Assembly (NCBI GenBank): GCA_035286585.1
Contig: DATEDC010000026.1
Span: forward strand, 1 to 44,974
From: DSOS01 sp035286585
GTDB lineage: Bacteria; Chloroflexota; Anaerolineae; Anaerolineales; UBA4823
DNA: 44,974 nt
Direction of reading: 5' to 3'
The notes beneath the pieces are model-generated. The model did not search any database, had not been told where the DNA came from, and saw nothing but the letters and a program-made list of their open reading frames with translations. The translations under genes and the position numbers were made by a program. This document shows positions 23,542-32,275 of this stretch, piece after piece. Position 1 is the first letter of the stretch. Every line of letters starts with the position of its first letter.

Positions 23542-24780
23542 TTAATCGCCGGGGGTGATCGCTTCGACGGGCTTCAATCTGGCCTGCCGGGATAGCCTGA
23601 GCACTGATCCGGCAGGGAGGACAACGGCCAGGGAGAGCGCCGCCCCAATCCAATAAGGCAGGGCCGGGTTGAGGGTGAAAATCGCCCCGGCGATAGCTGT
23701 GCTGAAGATGATCGCCAGGCTGGCCGAGGATTGGTAGACACCTAAAACCCCACCCCGATTGGTCTCCGCGACGGTGCGGGTAGCCAGGGACTGCAAGGGC
23801 GGCATCATCAATCCCCCACCCACCGCGAAGAACATGCAGGAGACGGCGGCTAGCCAGGGGGTAGCGGCTACTGCCAGGATTGCCATACCGACCATGCGTA
23901 AAAGCGCGCCCTGGATGACCAGCAAGGCATCGCCAAACCTGCGTTTCAGCGGGCCGATCAACCAGGTCTGGGTGACGAACTGTCCCAGGCCAACCACGGC
24001 CAGCAGCAGCCCGACCCCCAGGTTTGTCGCCTGCTCGCTGTAGGCGCGGAACAGCACTGCCGACCCGTAAAGCGCAAAGGTGGACTGGAGCATACCGAAC
24101 CCAAACTGCCCGATGAAAGCTACCACCAGGATGAGCACCAATGGGTAATTGCGCGCCACCTCGGCGGGAGATAAGCGCACTCGCCTCCGCTCTCGGGAGA
24201 CCACGGATTGGCGCTGCACGGTTTCATTCAGGAACAACCAGCTCATCAGGGCGGTGATGACCGCAGCCAGACCGGCGATGACGAAAGGCATCCGCGGACC
24301 CAGCCAGGCTGAAAGCAGCCCGCCCAGGGCCGGGCCGAAGATAAAGCCGATCCCAAAAACCGCCATGATATAACCCAGGGCTTCGGTGCGCTTCTCATGG
24401 GGGGTGATGTCGGTGATATAAGCCTGGGCGACGATGATATTTCCACCGGTGATCCCATCCACCACGCGGGCGGCAAACAGCATAACAGGCCCGCCAGCGG
24501 CTGCCATCATGAAGAAGCTGACCGCCGAGCCAAGCTGGCTGATCACTAACAGGGGGATGCGACCGTGCTGGTCGGAGAGCTGTCCCAGGAAGGGGCCGGC
24601 AAAAAATTGGGCCAGGAAATACGAGCTAACCAGCAGGGTGACCGAGGCAGGCGACATGTTGAACTGGCGCTCGGCGAACAACGGCAAGATGGGCAAGATC
24701 ATAGCTGCCCCGGCCATCTGGACGAAGACGATGCTGAGTATGGTGATCAGACGCCGGTCTGCATGGAGAATGGTCGTCAT
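23542..24780 (-). CDS. MFS multidrug-efflux-type transporter (DHA1/TetA-like)
   Basis: A 412-residue protein with 12 hydrophobic segments. Motif A between helices 2 and 3 is GPFLGQLSDQHGRIPLLVIS, and the motif C-like GIGFIFGPALGGLLSAWLGPR lies in helix 5, both typical of drug:H+ antiporters. It would export hydrophobic compounds; the substrate is unknown. The start has AAGGA upstream. It is convergent with htpG, which stops 25 bp away. A possible extended -10 (TGGTATCAT) lies at 24882-24874 on the minus strand. Confidence 0.9.
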   Translation of the reverse strand: MTTILHADRRLITILSIVFVQMAGAAMILPILPLFAERQFNMSPASVTLLVSSYFLAQFFAGPFLGQLSDQHGRIPLLVISQLGSAVSFFMMAAAGGPVMLFAARVVDGITGGNIIVAQAYITDITPHEKRTEALGYIMAVFGIGFIFGPALGGLLSAWLGPRMPFVIAGLAAVITALMSWLFLNETVQRQSVVSRERRRVRLSPAEVARNYPLVLILVVAFIGQFGFGMLQSTFALYGSAVLFRAYSEQATNLGVGLLLAVVGLGQFVTQTWLIGPLKRRFGDALLVIQGALLRMVGMAILAVAATPWLAAVSCMFFAVGGGLMMPPLQSLATRTVAETNRGGVLGVYQSSASLAIIFSTAIAGAIFTLNPALPYWIGAALSLAVVLPAGSVLRLSRQARLKPVEAITPGD

Positions 24781-24951
24781 ATCTGACTCGAATTCCTTTG
24801 TAATGATGAAGACATCGCGTTCGCCCGTTCAGAGACGGTTTTCAAAGGCAACACCGCCGCGCTTAACACGAGCATGATACCATAGAGATGGAGGCGAGAG
24901 AGTTTCACCTCCAAAATGGAGGATAGCTTTGGACTGCCGTCGATTAGCTCT

Positions 24952-25281
24952 TTACAATAATTTTGTACCGCTGTCTAGGTGTCGCATTAGCAATATCCGG
25001 TTTTTGCGGGCAAATGTCTCTGCATCCACAATACGCGGGATAATACCTTGGCTGCGAGCTGCCTCAATTAACTTGGGTAAATCCTCAACACTCAGCAGGA
25101 TAACCGCATCTATATCAGCGGTGAGCCGTGGCTTACCGAGTAAGCTAGCGGCAATTCCCCCGATGATCACGCCTTGATTATCAAAATGCTCCAACAATCT
25201 TTGGAGAGCTAACAGCGGCTCTAATAACGTTGTTAAGCCGCTGGACGCTGATCGGCGACTTTTTCTTTGAGTTTTGCCCAT
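24952..25281 (-). pseudogene. Truncated MNT/AbiEii-like nucleotidyltransferase
   Basis: 109 residues: HFDNQGVIIGGIAASLLGKPRLTADIDAVILL carries the GG...and DxD-type start of a nucleotidyltransferase fold, followed by SVEDLPKLIEAARSQGIIPRI and RILLMRHLDSG. Relatives I know of continue with a third acidic residue (around SGIDVDIS) for at least 50-80 more residues; here the frame stops after GTKLL and no continuation is visible in other frames. It is likely a remnant. It overlaps the small upstream gene by 49 nt. Confidence 0.65.
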
Positions 25282-25460
25282 CGCTGATAAATCTCGAACT
25301 CATCCTCAGGGGGGTTATTTAAACCCAACCCAATCGCTATGCCAAAGACCGCGTTCAATTGCTGCCATCGCAAAGCCACAGTAGCAGTCCTTAGCTCATG
25401 GCGCTCGATCTCTTTAACAGCTTGCCAGCGGGTCACGTATGCTTTTAGTGCAGCGTCCAT
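25233..25460 (-). CDS. Small helical protein paired with the nucleotidyltransferase
   Basis: 75 residues, charged and probably all-helical (AYVTRWQAVKEIERHELRTA, LRWQQLNAVFGIAIGLGL, EIYQRWAKLKEKVADQ). I recognise this as the kind of short ORF that sits directly upstream of a nucleotidyltransferase in related genomes, but know no function; a two-gene toxin-antitoxin-like or substrate-partner role is a guess. Its ATG (25460) is 6 nt after a TATAAT box, implying a leaderless mRNA. Confidence 0.7.
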   Translation of the reverse strand: MDAALKAYVTRWQAVKEIERHELRTATVALRWQQLNAVFGIAIGLGLNNPPEDEFEIYQRWAKLKEKVADQRPAA

Positions 25461-25466
25461 ATTCTG

Positions 25467-25475
25467 ATTATATCA
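25467..25475 (-). promoter_or_regulatory. Extended -10 promoter, leaderless
   Basis: TGATATAAT on the minus strand (TG extension at 25475-25474, TATAAT at 25472-25467). The start codon at 25460 follows after 6 nt, so transcription should begin at or next to the ATG. Confidence 0.6.
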
Positions 25476-25495
25476 GGATTGGCCCGGTGTTTTCA

Positions 25496-25512
25496 GCCGC
25501 CAGAATGGCGGC
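25496..25512. repeat. Perfect 6-bp GC-rich hairpin
   Basis: GCCGCC (25496-25501), loop AGAAT, GGCGGC (25507-25512). There is no T-run on either side. It lies between the VWA gene and the small helical gene and looks like an extragenic palindrome. Confidence 0.45.
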
Positions 25513-25551
25513 CGGGCGAGTTGCCCTACAAGATGATGTCAAGTGAAATTT

Positions 25552-26634
25552 TCAGGGGAAGCGGCGCCAAATGAGGGAAAGCGTGACTGCGAGGGCAGCA
25601 AAGAGAGCCCCTAATATCGAGAAGAGGGCGCTGATTTCCAGGCGGTCCTTTTGGAGGATAACTTCGGCGGGCAAATTAATGAAGACCTCATAGAGTTGTT
25701 CCGCATCTTCGGCCCGGTAATACGAACCTCCAGTGAGGTCAGCCATTTCCCGCAAGGTTGGCTCATCCAGCATCAGGTAACGGCGAAAGCGACCGCCAAC
25801 ACCGAATGCGCCGCCAAAGCCGCCGAACCTGTCCCTAAAACCGCCTCGCAAAGCGTCACTTCCCAATTGCTCCGGGGTGCAGACCATCTGCACCGGGTTG
25901 GTCGTCCCGAAGCCGATGGTATAGATGCGCACCCGGCGGTCAGCAGCCTGCCGGGCTGCGTCGATAGGCAGTGGCCCCTGGCTGTTGGCTCCATCGGTCA
26001 ACAGCACGATGATGTCCGGTTGGTAGAAATCAACCTGGAGGGGAGTCTCGTCGCTCTCAGAGCTTAAATTGACGCCGCTGGGGGTCACGGCTTCGTTTAC
26101 CTCGGCAATAGCGTCAATCGATTTAAGGGTCGCGCTGCCGATTGCGGTGCCGATGGAAGTGGTGATATTTTCGATGGCGTCTTTCAGAGCTTTTTTGTCG
26201 TTGGTGGGAGGCACAATGATTTCAGCGAACCCGGCAAAGGCGACAATACCGATGCGAGTGTCATCTGCCTGGTTCTCAATAAAGGCCAGGGCAGCTTCCT
26301 GCGCCACCGCCAGGCGATTGGGGGAAACGTCTGTGGCGCACATGCTGCGGGAAATATCCAGCGCAAGGATGATGGTGGTGCGGCTTAGAGGGACCACAAC
26401 TTCGGCTACCGGTCGGGCTGCGGCGGTTGCCAGAGAAGCCAGCCCCAATAGGAAAAGCACGAACGGCAGATGCTGCCGCCAACGGGAGCGCCTGGGAAGC
26501 GCTTCGCGGATGAGCGCAAGGCTGGAATAACGCACGGCGAACTTGCGCTTCCGCCGTAAGACCCAGATATAAGCCGCGATCAACAGCGGGATCAGCAATA
26601 GCAGCAGTAAGAGCCAGGGCCAGAGAAAATTCAT
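25552..26634 (-). CDS. BatA-like membrane-anchored VWA domain protein (second copy)
   Basis: 360 residues. Two N-terminal helices (residues about 4-24 and 56-74) flank a cytoplasmic basic segment. A von Willebrand factor A domain (about 88-310) follows with the MIDAS motif LALDISRSM, and a C-terminal helix (ISALFSILGALFAALAVTLSL). An insertion rich in Gly/Phe/Arg (around GGFRDRFGGFGGAFGVGGRF) is unusual. VWA proteins next to MoxR and DUF58 are thought to act in chaperone-like assembly of envelope or metal-containing proteins. The start overlaps the preceding VWA stop (TAATG). Confidence 0.88.
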   Translation of the reverse strand: MNFLWPWLLLLLLLIPLLIAAYIWVLRRKRKFAVRYSSLALIREALPRRSRWRQHLPFVLFLLGLASLATAAARPVAEVVVPLSRTTIILALDISRSMCATDVSPNRLAVAQEAALAFIENQADDTRIGIVAFAGFAEIIVPPTNDKKALKDAIENITTSIGTAIGSATLKSIDAIAEVNEAVTPSGVNLSSESDETPLQVDFYQPDIIVLLTDGANSQGPLPIDAARQAADRRVRIYTIGFGTTNPVQMVCTPEQLGSDALRGGFRDRFGGFGGAFGVGGRFRRYLMLDEPTLREMADLTGGSYYRAEDAEQLYEVFINLPAEVILQKDRLEISALFSILGALFAALAVTLSLIWRRFP

Positions 26635-27623
26635 TATGGCAGCCTCCCAAACCAGAACAGTGACAGCGCCCCTCCGATGACAAATAACAGTAAACTTATC
26701 CCTGCAAATATTGCGGTCACTTCCATCTTTTCACCGCGGATGGTCAACTGCAAATCCACATCTTCGTAAATCTCGCGCAAGGTTTCGGCATCACCGGCAC
26801 GGTAGTACGAGCCATTGGTCAAACTGGCGATCTCTTGCAATGCCGTTTCGTTTAGCTGTGTCAAGACGTTGTAGCCTTCGATGGGCAAAATGGCGCCTTC
26901 TGGGCTGCCAATACCCACCGTGTAAATGCGTACCCTCGCCTCAGCAGCCAGTTGGGCGATCTCGAGGGGATCGGGCGATTCGGTATTTTCGCCGTCGGAG
27001 AGTAAAAGGATCACGGCGGATGGATATGCGCCTATCTCTGGTGGAGGCGCTCCGTCTTCCAGGGCTGCTGGGTCAATGGGTATCGGTTCTCCAGCGATGG
27101 CGTTGAGAGAGCTGAAGATGCCCTGAGCCAGCGAAGTTGCCCCTTGCGGGCTGAGACGATCGATGGTGGCTAATACGGCTGACTGATCGTACGTCGGCGG
27201 CTGGACGACGATTCCGCCGTTGCTGAAGGCCACTACCCCAATCAGGATGGTGCTGGGCTGGTTTTCTACGAAGGTACTGGCTGCCACTTTGCCTGCTTCG
27301 ATGCGGGATGGTTCTAAATCATCAGCTCTCATGCTGTTGGAAACATCGAAGGCCAGGATGACGGTCCCTTCCACGCGGGGCAGTGAGACGAGCATTTCCG
27401 GGCGGGCCAGGCTAAAGAATAATAGCGTCAGGCCGGACAAAAAGAACAACGGTGGAATGTGGCGTCCTTTTCCCAACCGGGCGCCAGAACTGTTTTGCAC
27501 CAGGCCCAAGGGTCCCAGATTGGCTGCCGCCTGCTGCCGCTTTCTGAGCAGGCGGAGATACAACCCCACGGAGAGCGGGGCGACCAAGAGGAGGCTGAGC
27601 AACCTGGGCCAGATGAAGGACAT
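26634..27623 (-). CDS. BatA-like membrane-anchored VWA domain protein (first copy)
   Basis: 329 residues with the same architecture as its downstream neighbour: two N-terminal helices, a VWA domain with MIDAS motif LAFDVSNSM and later LLLSDGENTESPD, and a C-terminal helix (VTAIFAGISLLLFVIGGALSLFW). The shared SYYRAGDAETL-type segment near the end of both VWA domains shows they are tandem duplicates. It lies 39 nt downstream of the DUF58 gene. Confidence 0.9.
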   Translation of the reverse strand: MSFIWPRLLSLLLVAPLSVGLYLRLLRKRQQAAANLGPLGLVQNSSGARLGKGRHIPPLFFLSGLTLLFFSLARPEMLVSLPRVEGTVILAFDVSNSMRADDLEPSRIEAGKVAASTFVENQPSTILIGVVAFSNGGIVVQPPTYDQSAVLATIDRLSPQGATSLAQGIFSSLNAIAGEPIPIDPAALEDGAPPPEIGAYPSAVILLLSDGENTESPDPLEIAQLAAEARVRIYTVGIGSPEGAILPIEGYNVLTQLNETALQEIASLTNGSYYRAGDAETLREIYEDVDLQLTIRGEKMEVTAIFAGISLLLFVIGGALSLFWFGRLP

Positions 27624-27662
27624 ATCAAGCTTCCGTTTGGATTACTGCTTGCACCCTGACGA

Positions 27663-28577
27663 CTACCTTCTCCGTTTTTTACGCAGCGCTGCCATGCGAA
27701 CGATAGCGCCGACTAAATCCTCTTGGGTGGACAGGGAATAGAGATCAACGCCAGCCCGATTACAATTCTCTCTGAGTGTCCTTTCACGGCGCTCGGCGGA
27801 TTCCAGGAAACGGCGACGAAATTCGGGGTCCCCGGTGTCCACGAATAATTGTTCGCCCGTTTCAGAGTCTTCGACCACAATCAAGCCGGCGTCTGGCAGC
27901 TCGACTTCGCGAGGATCCCAGAGACGAACGGCGATCAATTCGTGGCGCTGGTTCAAAAGCGACAACGACGGTTGCCACCCCGGCTGGCTGATGAAATCGG
28001 AAATCACAAAGACCAGCGAACGCCTTTTCAAAGTGTTCAAGCCGGCAGTGAGCAGCACATTTAAATCGGTGGTGGTCTTGACTGGCGCCTTTCTCTCTCT
28101 GAGCAGCTCACGGGTCAGGCGCAGCACCTGATTCCGGCCCCCGCGAGGTGGAATGGTGCCCTCGATCCGGTTGTTGTATAGAACGGCGCTCACCCTGTTG
28201 CCATTGCGAGTCAACAGGCGGGCTAACGTGGTTACAAAATCGATCATCACCATGTCTTTGGGTCGCTCAAGCGGTCCGAATCCCATGGAGGGGCTGAGAT
28301 CCAGCAGAAACCAGGATGTGACTTCCCGGTCCTCGATATACTGGCGCACGTAAAGGCTATTCATGCGGGCGGTCACGTTCCAGTCGATATGGCGTATGTC
28401 ATCCTCCACCTGGTACTCGCGCAGATCGGAGAAATCGAGACCCTGACCGTAGAAGAGGGTGCGATAATCCCCTTGCAGCAAGCCATCCAGGCGGCGAATG
28501 ACCTTCCAGTCGAGGCGGAGCAGGATGCGCTCGGGCGTTGGGGCAGTTTTAATTGCTGCGGGAGCGGAGACGCTCAT
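27663..28577 (-). CDS. DUF58 domain protein
   Basis: 304 residues. The DUF58 signature GDYRTLFYGQGLDFSDLREY and DDIRHIDWNVTARMN is clear, followed by a VWA-like region with FLLDLSPSMGFG. No membrane helix is seen. It is a standard partner of MoxR ATPases; its molecular role is unproven. It overlaps the MoxR gene by 29 nt. Confidence 0.92.
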   Translation of the reverse strand: MSVSAPAAIKTAPTPERILLRLDWKVIRRLDGLLQGDYRTLFYGQGLDFSDLREYQVEDDIRHIDWNVTARMNSLYVRQYIEDREVTSWFLLDLSPSMGFGPLERPKDMVMIDFVTTLARLLTRNGNRVSAVLYNNRIEGTIPPRGGRNQVLRLTRELLRERKAPVKTTTDLNVLLTAGLNTLKRRSLVFVISDFISQPGWQPSLSLLNQRHELIAVRLWDPREVELPDAGLIVVEDSETGEQLFVDTGDPEFRRRFLESAERRERTLRENCNRAGVDLYSLSTQEDLVGAIVRMAALRKKRRR

Positions 28578-29556
28578 GCAAAGGGACCTCTGGCATGGGA
28601 ACTGCGTTCAGAATGCGTTTGAGCAGTTCATCGCTGCTCACATTGTCAGCCAGCGCCTCGTAGGACAGGACCAGACGGTGGCGGATGACATCCAGGGCCA
28701 GATCGCGCACGTCCTGGGGTAAAGCATAAGTACGACCGCGGACAAATGCGAGAGCGCGGGCGGCAAGGATGAGATTGATCGAAGCGCGGGGACTTGCCCC
28801 ATAGGAAAGCAAGGGCACCAATTCGCCTTGTCCAACCAGCCTGGGGTTGCGGGTTGCGGCGACGAGCTTGACCGCATACTCTATCAGAGATGGGTCAACG
28901 TATACCTGGTCAGCCGCGCGCTGCAAGGCGAGCAACTGCTCGGTGTCGATCACTCGCTGCAGGGTTTGCAGGGCGCTGGTCATGCGCTCGACGATGACGA
29001 ACTCTTCGGTCGGGGTGGGATAGCCGACCAGCACCTTGAGCATGAAGCGGTCGACCTGCGCCTCTGGCAAGGGATAGGTGCCCTCCGATTCGATCGGATT
29101 TTGGGTTGCCATTACCAGGAATGGGTTAGGCACCGGATAAGTCTCCCGACCAATGGTCACCTGTCGTTCCTGCATGACCTCCAGCAAGGCGCTCTGGACT
29201 TTAGCCGGAGCCCGATTGATCTCATCGGCCAGCAGCAGATTGGTGAAGACGGGGCCAAATGAGGTGTTGAATTCGCCGGTCTTCTGGTTATAGATGCGGG
29301 TGCCGATCAAATCGGCGGGGACGAGGTCAGGTGTGAACTGGATGCGCTGAAACTGTCCACCGATGGAGGCGGATAGGGTTTTGATCGCCATCGTTTTCGC
29401 CAGACCGGGCACACCTTCCACCAGGATGTGACCGCGGGCTAACAGGGCGACAATCAGCCGTTCCAACAATATATCTTGGCCGACGATGATCTTTTTTACC
29501 TCGAAGAGCACTTTTTCCATCGGTTTTCCGTTTTTTGGGGTTGAAGAGTTATCCAT
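28549..29556 (-). CDS. MoxR-family AAA+ ATPase
   Basis: 335 residues. Walker A is EGVPGLAKT, Walker B LLADEINRAPAKVQSALLEVMQE, sensor 1 VMATQNPIE, then the lid domain ending in PLHERLRSRSN. MoxR proteins act with VWA partners as unfolding or metal-insertion chaperones. The ATG at 29556 has AAGGAAGG upstream. It is the core of a block with DUF58 and two VWA genes, 63 nt after the serine protease gene. Confidence 0.94.
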   Translation of the reverse strand: MDNSSTPKNGKPMEKVLFEVKKIIVGQDILLERLIVALLARGHILVEGVPGLAKTMAIKTLSASIGGQFQRIQFTPDLVPADLIGTRIYNQKTGEFNTSFGPVFTNLLLADEINRAPAKVQSALLEVMQERQVTIGRETYPVPNPFLVMATQNPIESEGTYPLPEAQVDRFMLKVLVGYPTPTEEFVIVERMTSALQTLQRVIDTEQLLALQRAADQVYVDPSLIEYAVKLVAATRNPRLVGQGELVPLLSYGASPRASINLILAARALAFVRGRTYALPQDVRDLALDVIRHRLVLSYEALADNVSSDELLKRILNAVPMPEVPLHERLRSRSN

Positions 29557-29619
29557 GATTCCTTCCTTGGTGGATTTATTAGGGATAAGATCGAACCAGT
29601 AAGCCCGCGTCTGCCGAAC

Positions 29620-30483
29620 TCAATACGGCGGCCCACCGGCTACGGAGACGGCGGTGCCAATCGGCACCGCAAATCCAATACCTACGAAGAAGTTCTGTTC
29701 GGAAGGGTTGGCCAGGGCGGTTACGATGCCCACGACCTGCCCGTTTCGGTTGAGCAGGGGGCCGCCGGAGTTGCCTGGATTGACAGCGGTGTCAAATTGA
29801 ATGAGCCCTTCCAGGCGTCGTTCGCTGTCCTTGATCGGGATCGAGCGGTTGAAGCCGGAGATCACCCCGGCGCTCAGTGAAGCCACCAGCCCGAGCGGGT
29901 TGCCCACCGCGAAGGCTTCGTCACCAACCCGCATCGCTCCCGGATTCCCAAGCACAGCCGGGACGATCAATTCCGGCGGACGGGCGGGCTGCAGAACAGC
30001 GATGTCATTTTCGGGTTCGGCGGCGATAATTTCGGCGGCAGATTGGGCGCCGTCGGCAAAGTGCACCTCGATATGAGTCGCACCAGCCACGACGTGGAGG
30101 GCGGTGAGAATATCGCCGCGCTCGTTGACGATCACGCCGCTGCCAACGCCAAAACTATCCTCTTCTTCTGCATTCGCCTGCTGGGTGCGGATGTACACCA
30201 GCGAGGGCAAGATAAGCTGGTACACCTGGGACGAATAAGTCGGCGGGGGCGTGGCGGAAGCCAGCGCTTGTTGGACGCTTTTATCAATATCATTTTGGCT
30301 GAGAGGGACAGGCGCAGGGAAGATAAGGTTGTGGAGCAACACCCCCGAAAATGCAGCCATGATGAGGATGGCAAACGGCCATATGCGCCGAAAGAAACCC
30401 CGTATCGTTTGGGTCCAGGCTGTCCATCTCCTGGGTTCCGAGGCTGGTTCTGGATTTAACTCCTCATCCATAAGCACAGTCAT
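29620..30483 (-). CDS. Membrane-anchored trypsin-like serine protease (HtrA-like, no PDZ)
   Basis: 287 residues. One N-terminal helix (about 34-56) would anchor it with the protease domain outside. The triad is intact: His in ILTALHVVAG, Asp in NDIAVLQP and Ser in VNPGNSGGPLL. The protein ends directly after the protease fold (VGIGFAVPIGTAV), so the PDZ domain of DegP/HtrA is absent. It precedes MoxR in the same direction, which suggests co-expression with the MoxR-VWA system. Confidence 0.9.
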   Translation of the reverse strand: MTVLMDEELNPEPASEPRRWTAWTQTIRGFFRRIWPFAILIMAAFSGVLLHNLIFPAPVPLSQNDIDKSVQQALASATPPPTYSSQVYQLILPSLVYIRTQQANAEEEDSFGVGSGVIVNERGDILTALHVVAGATHIEVHFADGAQSAAEIIAAEPENDIAVLQPARPPELIVPAVLGNPGAMRVGDEAFAVGNPLGLVASLSAGVISGFNRSIPIKDSERRLEGLIQFDTAVNPGNSGGPLLNRNGQVVGIVTALANPSEQNFFVGIGFAVPIGTAVSVAGGPPY

Positions 30484-30581
30484 CTGGCTGAAAACAAGGC
30501 GATTTATGATTATATGGAATCAGGATTAAGGGAATATGAGTGGGGGAATAAATGTATATAAGAAAGACCATTATTTTCATT

Positions 30582-31124
30582 TTATGCAAGGGCTCTCCAC
30601 TCATCCTTAAAAATGGAGTATATGACCGTATTCCACCAGCGGCCACGAAAAAAACGATTTTGTCTCAATTCGCCTTCCAATTTCATACCTAAACGCTCCG
30701 CCAGTTTCCTGGCCTGGGTGTTTTCGCTGATCGTTTCTGCATAAAGGCGGTGAATGGGTAAACTGGAAAAACCGAAGTCCAATATGCGCTGCGAGGCTTC
30801 ATAGGCGAAGCCCTGACCCCAATAGGATCTCGCCAGCGCACAGCCAAAGGTAGCCTGCCGGTTCTCCCGGTCTTCCATCCGCACCCCGCAAGTCCCAATG
30901 ACCTCCCCCGTCGGCAGACAGATGGCTAACTGGTAGATCAACCTTTCCTGGTCGGTTGTGGAGGAGAGAATTCTGTCAAAGACCGACTGCCAAAACTCGC
31001 GGGTAGTCTCTTTTTCGGAGTAGAAGCGGCTGTATTCCGGGTCTCGCGAGGCGGCATAGAAGGCCTCGAAATCACCTGGCTCGAAGTCACGAAGGATCAG
31101 TCTTTCAGTGGTAAGGTGCAGCAT
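30582..31124 (-). CDS. GNAT acetyltransferase, RimJ/RimL type
   Basis: 180 residues of the Acetyltransf_3 group: TTERLILRDFEPGDFEAFYAAS at the N-terminus, CALARSYWGQGFAYEASQRIL for the acetyl-CoA-binding loop (RxxGxA-like), and HRLYAETISENTQARKLAERLGM. It would transfer acetyl to an amine; the substrate is unknown. There is no clear ribosome site. Confidence 0.88.
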   Translation of the reverse strand: MLHLTTERLILRDFEPGDFEAFYAASRDPEYSRFYSEKETTREFWQSVFDRILSSTTDQERLIYQLAICLPTGEVIGTCGVRMEDRENRQATFGCALARSYWGQGFAYEASQRILDFGFSSLPIHRLYAETISENTQARKLAERLGMKLEGELRQNRFFRGRWWNTVIYSIFKDEWRALA

Positions 31125-31145
31125 GTTTTTTTATACCAACTGGCA

Positions 31146-31388
31146 TCAAGGCTTATCTGTCTGGCGACGGGAAGTCGCAGCTACAGGAACACAATGCCTG
31201 CCTGCGTAGGTAAGATCCGCGCCGCAGGCGGTCAGGCGCAGGTAAATGACCTGGGCGACCCGCTTCCGTGGTCGCGCAGCCAGAGCGGAAATGATTGCGA
31301 GAACGCGCTCGCCTTGAAAGAGGGGCATGACTCCAGCGAACATATTGACCTGGGTATCCAGAATGAGCAAAGACGTTTCGCCAGTCAT
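31146..31388 (-). pseudogene. Isochorismatase-family hydrolase remnant
   Basis: The first about 48 residues (SLLILDTQVNMFAG, FQGERVLAIISALAARPRK, AQVIYLRL) match the N-terminal strand, catalytic Asp region and first helices of cysteine hydrolases. The rest of the domain, including the catalytic Lys and Cys, is missing and is replaced by unrelated sequence. The surrounding 31125-31507 stretch has no intact gene. Confidence 0.55.
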
Positions 31389-31507
31389 CGTGGTAAGGGA
31401 AACTCTAGATCAATCAGCGACTGGCACCCGCGGAACGGTCGGGTAAGCCGCGTTGCGGAGCACAACGGAGCGTGCTGGCTTGGATCGCTTATAGCGCGAC
31501 ACGCTGA

Positions 31508-32266
31508 CTACCTCTTATCGACGACGAGCAATTCACGGTGCTCGTTCGTTTCGATCCCCTGCCGGGTGCTGTACTCCTGGAGAATATAGTTTACACCATC
31601 CAGATGTTTCTCCACATCAAACGGTTCTGGAAGCGGCGCAGCTTTCAGCCAGAACACGAGGGATTCTATGTCGCAAAACCAGTAACGCACATCATATTCA
31701 GCCTTCGCTACTACCCGGCAGCCACTTTGCTCAAACGCAGCGGCGAGTTCTTCCACGGGTTGCCACCAACCATCAGCGAAACTCGCGGGAGTCCAGCCAA
31801 ACGCCTCGAGAATGTTCACGGTATTGCGGTAGCCCACCTGTTGGGTAACAAAATAACCTTGTGGGCGCAGCACGCGCCCAGTCTCGGAAACGTTTACATC
31901 GCAATGGCGGTTGAGCACAATCTCAAACTGTGCATCAGAGAACTCAAGGTGATTGCCATCCATTATCTTGAATTCAACGTTTGTGATTCCCCGTGTTCGT
32001 TTGTTTCGCAGGGCCTGTTCTATCATCTCCTCGCTTACATCTATCCCAGTGCCTTTTCTGAAGCAGGATGCCAAGGTAAGAAACAGTTCGCCGCCGCCTG
32101 TACCTATATCAAGGACAGAATCGGTCCTGGCGAGAAATTGGCGTGCCACCTCAGAGTAATCCCACAGCACAGGTGCACGTTTCGTGTGCATCAACGAAAA
32201 ATCCCAGCCAACTCGAACACCGACCGAATCTGAAATCTGCCTTAGCCGTTCAAGAATGAGTTCCAT
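31508..32266 (-). CDS. SAM-dependent methyltransferase, class I
   Basis: 252 residues. Motif I is VLDIGTGGGELFLTLA, the motif II acidic end is GIDVSEEMIEQA, motif III-like IMDGNHLEF, and the later RVLRPQGYFVTQQVG is standard. The N-terminus is helical and the C-terminal segment is variable, with aromatic-rich DVRYWFCDIESLVFWL. The substrate is unknown; small-molecule methyltransferases of this type (Methyltransf_11) are common. It is 9 nt downstream of another methyltransferase gene. Confidence 0.88.
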   Translation of the reverse strand: MELILERLRQISDSVGVRVGWDFSLMHTKRAPVLWDYSEVARQFLARTDSVLDIGTGGGELFLTLASCFRKGTGIDVSEEMIEQALRNKRTRGITNVEFKIMDGNHLEFSDAQFEIVLNRHCDVNVSETGRVLRPQGYFVTQQVGYRNTVNILEAFGWTPASFADGWWQPVEELAAAFEQSGCRVVAKAEYDVRYWFCDIESLVFWLKAAPLPEPFDVEKHLDGVNYILQEYSTRQGIETNEHRELLVVDKR

Positions 32267-32275
32267 ACGAAATGT

